Shown piece by piece: positions 60,954 through 64,000 of a DNA stretch of 64,000 nucleotides (position 1 is its first letter; the number at the start of each line of letters is the position of its first letter). The translations under genes were made by a program, and so were the position numbers. The DNA lies in assembly GCA_003149555.1 (NCBI GenBank), contig QCWE01000001.1, positions 584,546-648,545 on the forward strand. Reading direction: 5' to 3'. This DNA is from Candidatus Aquiluna sp. XM-24bin5. Lineage in GTDB: Bacteria > Actinomycetota > Actinomycetia > Actinomycetales > Microbacteriaceae. The notes beneath the pieces are model-generated. The model made no database searches. It had not been told where the DNA came from and saw nothing but the letters and a program-made list of their open reading frames with translations.

Positions 60954-62228
60954 GTGCCAGATTCCTCAAGCGCCTACGCTGCTCCCCAGTCAGCTGGGTT
61001 TAGTGCGACCCTAGAACTTCCTGGCAGCAAGTCACTTACAAACCGAGAACTCGTTCTTTCCGCGCTAGCGGAGGGTCCTTCAGAGCTTGTTGATCCGCTG
61101 ATATCCCGCGATACAAAGCTGATGATGGCGGCCCTCGAGAAGCTTGGGGCCCGGTTTGAGCAAAGTGGAAATAGGCTCTTGGTTACCCCCGGCACCTCCG
61201 ATGAGGACAGCAGTATTGACTGCGGCCTCGCCGGGACGGTAATGCGATTCGTCCCTCCCCTAGCGGCACTTTCAAAAGGCCGCATCGAATTTGACGGAGA
61301 CGCTGCGGCAAGACGCAGGCCAATGATCACCACCATCGACTCGCTTGAGAAGCTAGGCGTTAGCGTCGAGTATGAGCGCAAAGCTCTTCCCTTCACCGTT
61401 TTAGGAAGTGGCGAGGTACCTGGTGGAGAACTGGAGATTGATGCCTCGGCATCCTCCCAATTTGTATCGGGGCTGCTTCTATGCGCTGCTCGTTTTCAAA
61501 ATGGTCTGATCTTGACGCACTCTGGCGCTCACCTTCCCTCCATGCCCCACATCGAAATGACGGTCGAGACTCTCAGGAACCGTGGTGTGGAAGTTGACCA
61601 GATTTCCGAGGCAACTTGGAGGGTAAAGCCAGGTGAAATTTCAGGCTCCGAGGTTCAAATCGAGCCCGATCTATCGAACGCGGGCCCCTTTTTGGCCGCG
61701 GCTCTGGTAGCGAATGGAACCGTGAGCATCCCCAACTGGCCTGAGAGGACCACGCAGGTGGGATCGCAGTTTGTTGACCTACTAGCTCGCATGGGAGCAG
61801 AGGTAAGTCTTTCGGGAGGAATACTCACTGTCTCGGGAACAGGAACCATCAGCGGAATCGATGTAGACCTCAGCGAGGCTGGGGAACTGACGCCAACCAT
61901 CGCCGCCCTAGCTGCTCTTGCAAGCACTCACAGCAGGCTGACAGGCATCGCTCATCTTCGAGGTCACGAAACCGACCGAATAGCCGCGCTAGTGGCTGAG
62001 ATAAATGGCCTGGGGGGTGTTGCAAGCGAGCTGGAGGATGGCATTGCCATCAGCCCGGCCGACCTAACTGGTGGGCTCTGGCACTCATACGAGGACCACC
62101 GGATGGCAACAGCAGGGGCCATCATTGGCTTGAGGGTTGCGGGCGTAGAGATCGATGACATTGCAACAACCTCGAAAACCCTTCCCGACTTTGCCGGGAT
62201 GTGGGAGAAGATGCTGGGACTCAAGTGA
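60954..62228 (+). CDS. aroA: 3-phosphoshikimate 1-carboxyvinyltransferase (EPSP synthase)
   Basis: Penultimate shikimate-pathway step. 424 residues: LPGSKSLTNRELVLSALAEG (23-42), GLAGTVMRFVPPLAAL (PEP-site region), DGDAAARRRPMITTIDSLEKLG, DLSNAGPFLAAALVANG and SYEDHRMATAGAIIGL near the end. GTG start at 60954. The order sigH(divergent)-aroA-rsgA-hisN is conserved in actinobacteria. Confidence 0.96.
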   Translation: MPDSSSAYAAPQSAGFSATLELPGSKSLTNRELVLSALAEGPSELVDPLISRDTKLMMAALEKLGARFEQSGNRLLVTPGTSDEDSSIDCGLAGTVMRFVPPLAALSKGRIEFDGDAAARRRPMITTIDSLEKLGVSVEYERKALPFTVLGSGEVPGGELEIDASASSQFVSGLLLCAARFQNGLILTHSGAHLPSMPHIEMTVETLRNRGVEVDQISEATWRVKPGEISGSEVQIEPDLSNAGPFLAAALVANGTVSIPNWPERTTQVGSQFVDLLARMGAEVSLSGGILTVSGTGTISGIDVDLSEAGELTPTIAALAALASTHSRLTGIAHLRGHETDRIAALVAEINGLGGVASELEDGIAISPADLTGGLWHSYEDHRMATAGAIIGLRVAGVEIDDIATTSKTLPDFAGMWEKMLGLK

Positions 62229-63238
62229 GCTGGCTTTACGAACCAGAGGGCGGCCACGATCTCGACGAGGACGACGTTCGAATTAGGCCGAACCCCAAAG
62301 GATCTCGGCCTAGAACAAAACGAAGACCCAGCTTTGAAAATGCTCCGAGGGGCATGGTCACGCAAGTCCACCTAGCCCGCTACAAAGTAATCACCGACAG
62401 CGGTGTTGAGGTGACTGCAACCCTTGCAAAGGAGCTTCGAAAGGATGGTTGCGTAACCTGCGACCGGGTTGCCCTTGATGGTGACGTCACGGGTGAAAAA
62501 GGGTCCCTCGCTCGGATAGTAAAGATTGAAGAGCGTTCCAGCGTGCTAACCAGGGCAGCTGAAGATGGCGAGGAAATCGAGCAGACGATAGTCGCAAATG
62601 CCGATCAGCTTGTGATCGTAATGGCAGCTGCCAACCCGGAACCTCGCCCAAGGCTTGTAGATAGATACTTAGTTGCCGCATACAACGCAGGTCTTAGGCC
62701 AATCCTCGTCGTGACAAAGTGCGACGTGGCTGACCCGAGTGAATTTATTGCAGGGTTTGCCGGTGTGGACTTAGAAATAATTCAAACTAGGAGCGACAAA
62801 GACCTGCCATCGAGCCTGCTAGCGGCCCTGGAGGGCCACACCTCAGTGTTTGTTGGCCACTCTGGAGTGGGAAAGTCAACCCTTATCAACAAACTCGCTC
62901 CCGACACCGACAGGTCAACCGGAAATGTTAATCAGCTAACTGGAAAGGGGAAGCACACCTCTTCTTCCGCAGTTGCAATACAGGTCGCAGGTGGCTGGAT
63001 TGTGGATACTCCGGGCATCAGAAGCTTCGGACTCAGCGGCATCTCCGCCGGGCAGATCTTGCGAGGGTTCAGTGACCTAAGCCAGGCAGCAGAGGCCTGC
63101 CCGAGAGACTGCTCCCACATGCCACCAGCAACTGACTGCGCGTTAGATGAGGCACTTAGGGAAGGGAAGCTAGCCGAGCTGAGGTTGGATTCTTTTCGAA
63201 GGCTTGTGGCCGGGCTTACCTCGGTAGATTGGCAGTGA
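62225..63238 (+). CDS. rsgA: Ribosome small-subunit GTPase RsgA
   Basis: Late 30S-assembly checkpoint GTPase. 337 residues: OB domain (about 40-110), circularly permuted G domain with G4 motif VTKCDVADP before G1 GHSGVGKSTLINKLAP (around 209), then WIVDTPGIRSFGL, and a zinc domain CPRDCSHMPPATDCALDEA. GTG start at 62225 overlaps the aroA stop (GTGA). Coupled to hisN by a one-base overlap. Confidence 0.95.
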   Translation: MSWLYEPEGGHDLDEDDVRIRPNPKGSRPRTKRRPSFENAPRGMVTQVHLARYKVITDSGVEVTATLAKELRKDGCVTCDRVALDGDVTGEKGSLARIVKIEERSSVLTRAAEDGEEIEQTIVANADQLVIVMAAANPEPRPRLVDRYLVAAYNAGLRPILVVTKCDVADPSEFIAGFAGVDLEIIQTRSDKDLPSSLLAALEGHTSVFVGHSGVGKSTLINKLAPDTDRSTGNVNQLTGKGKHTSSSAVAIQVAGGWIVDTPGIRSFGLSGISAGQILRGFSDLSQAAEACPRDCSHMPPATDCALDEALREGKLAELRLDSFRRLVAGLTSVDWQ

Positions 63239-64000
63239 TGAGCAAAGATCTCGAATTCGCACTCGAACTGGCAGCGAGCGCCGATGCAATCTCGCTCTCT
63301 CGATTTCGGGCACTTGACCTCAGAGTTGAGACCAAACCCGACAGAACGCCCGTTACCGATGCCGATCGGGCGGTTGAGGAAGCCCTGAGGAACCTCATCG
63401 CTGACTACAGCCCTGAAGACACCGTTATTGGCGAGGAGTTCGGCAGCCAGCACGGCAGGCGGGAGTGGATCATCGACCCGATCGATGGCACAGCCAATTT
63501 TCTTAGGGGGCTTCCTATTTGGGCGACACTGATTGCCCTGCGTATTGATGGAGAACTGAGACTGTCAGTTGTGTCGGCTCCAGCTCTTGGCCGCAGATGG
63601 TGGGCAGAGGCGGGGGCAGGTAGCCACACCACCGACATCGATGGCAGTCAGAGGCCCATCAGGGTCTCATCGGTTGCAAAGCTGGAAGACGCTTTTTTTT
63701 CCTTCAACTCAATCTCGCAGTGGGACTCGATTGGCTCCGCTGAAAAGCTGACCGAGCTTTCAAGAAAAGTATGGAAGGACAGGGCCTTCGGAGACTTCCT
63801 GAGCTACATGTATGTCGCTGAGGGTCTTATTGAAATGGCAGCCGAGCCAGATCTAAAGATTCACGACATCGCAGCGCTTGTTCCCATCGTGCGTGAGGCA
63901 GGTGGTCGATTCACCGCTTTAGATGGTGAACTAAACGAGGACACAAGTGTCGTACTAGCCAGCAACGGCATCCTCCATGAGGCCTTCCGAGAGCTTCTCG
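63238..64000 (+). CDS. hisN: Histidinol-phosphatase HisN-like (inositol monophosphatase family, 3' truncated)
   Basis: Begins with ATG at 63238 (TGATG with rsgA) and runs off the window. FIG/IMPase metal-site motifs: GEEFG (near 66-70) and DPIDGTANFLRG (81-92). The usual WDxAA motif reads IHDIAAL, with His209 in place of Trp and Asp210 kept. The rsgA-hisN order in actinobacteria supports HisN, which supplies a histidine-pathway step; a general inositol phosphatase cannot be excluded. Confidence 0.88.
   Translation, partial: MSKDLEFALELAASADAISLSRFRALDLRVETKPDRTPVTDADRAVEEALRNLIADYSPEDTVIGEEFGSQHGRREWIIDPIDGTANFLRGLPIWATLIALRIDGELRLSVVSAPALGRRWWAEAGAGSHTTDIDGSQRPIRVSSVAKLEDAFFSFNSISQWDSIGSAEKLTELSRKVWKDRAFGDFLSYMYVAEGLIEMAAEPDLKIHDIAALVPIVREAGGRFTALDGELNEDTSVVLASNGILHEAFRELL

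Noticed and set aside
1..64000. CRISPR array, prophage or insertion sequence
   Set aside because: No regularly spaced repeats, transposase or phage genes were seen; the Xer protein is a housekeeping recombinase beside dprA.

Overview
The window is chromosomal DNA from a high-GC Gram-positive bacterium (Actinobacteria), most likely a small-genome member of the Microbacteriaceae such as the freshwater Rhodoluna/Aquiluna group. The evidence is gene content and order: the fused 2-oxoglutarate decarboxylase Kgd, DUF2469, an RsrA/SigH pair beside aroA-rsgA-hisN, an actinobacterial Tad locus, a divergent M23 protein back to back with rpsB, and mycothiol-type redox sigma control. Base composition looks only moderately GC-rich by eye. 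Many genes overlap by 1-20 bases, and TTG and GTG starts are frequent. The species assignment is inference; no rRNA gene is present. I see no insertion sequence, prophage or CRISPR array.

Region by region. 1-7.3 kb: an AI-2E-type permease, then on the minus strand the translation/lipid/envelope run rpsB-tsf-pyrH-frr-cdsA-DivIVA-like, a lysozyme-fold protein, a small zinc-ribbon protein and an alpha/beta hydrolase. 7.5-15 kb: an M23 protein, xerC, dprA, DUF2469, gltA, rsmD, recG and rnhB (DNA processing plus citrate synthase). 15-27.4 kb: the ribosome/SRP block rplS-lepB-rnhB, rpsP-khpA-rimM-trmD, ffh, mutM, rnc, rpmF, fdxA, ftsY and smc. 27.5-34.3 kb: a complete peptide ABC transporter (binding lipoprotein, two permeases, double-headed ATPase), interrupted by an oppositely oriented PH-domain membrane gene. 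34.4-40 kb: two exporter-type permeases, then a compact Tad secretion/pilus locus. 40.1-40.8 kb: tRNA-Leu and a RelE/ParD-like toxin-antitoxin pair. 40.9-46 kb: GH42 and GH36 galactosidases with a divergent DeoR regulator. 46-55.6 kb: GNAT, ung, an M20 amidohydrolase, metY-metX, an MFS permease, an OYE-family oxidoreductase and two CBS/DUF21 membrane proteins. 55.7-64 kb: kgd, a GDSL-like pseudoenzyme, rsrA-sigH, then aroA-rsgA-hisN (last gene cut by the window edge).

Most of the window is housekeeping. The non-routine signals are mainly regulatory. A recurrent TANNNT-N6-start arrangement lies in front of six genes, with a looser form at two more, and suggests leaderless transcripts. A perfect hairpin sequesters the dprA ribosome-binding site. 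The rpsB leader holds several stem-loops. An unexplained 12-bp inverted repeat lies between the galactosidase and DeoR genes. At protein level, S2 has a long basic tail and S16 a long acidic one, and two enzyme-fold proteins lack expected catalytic residues.
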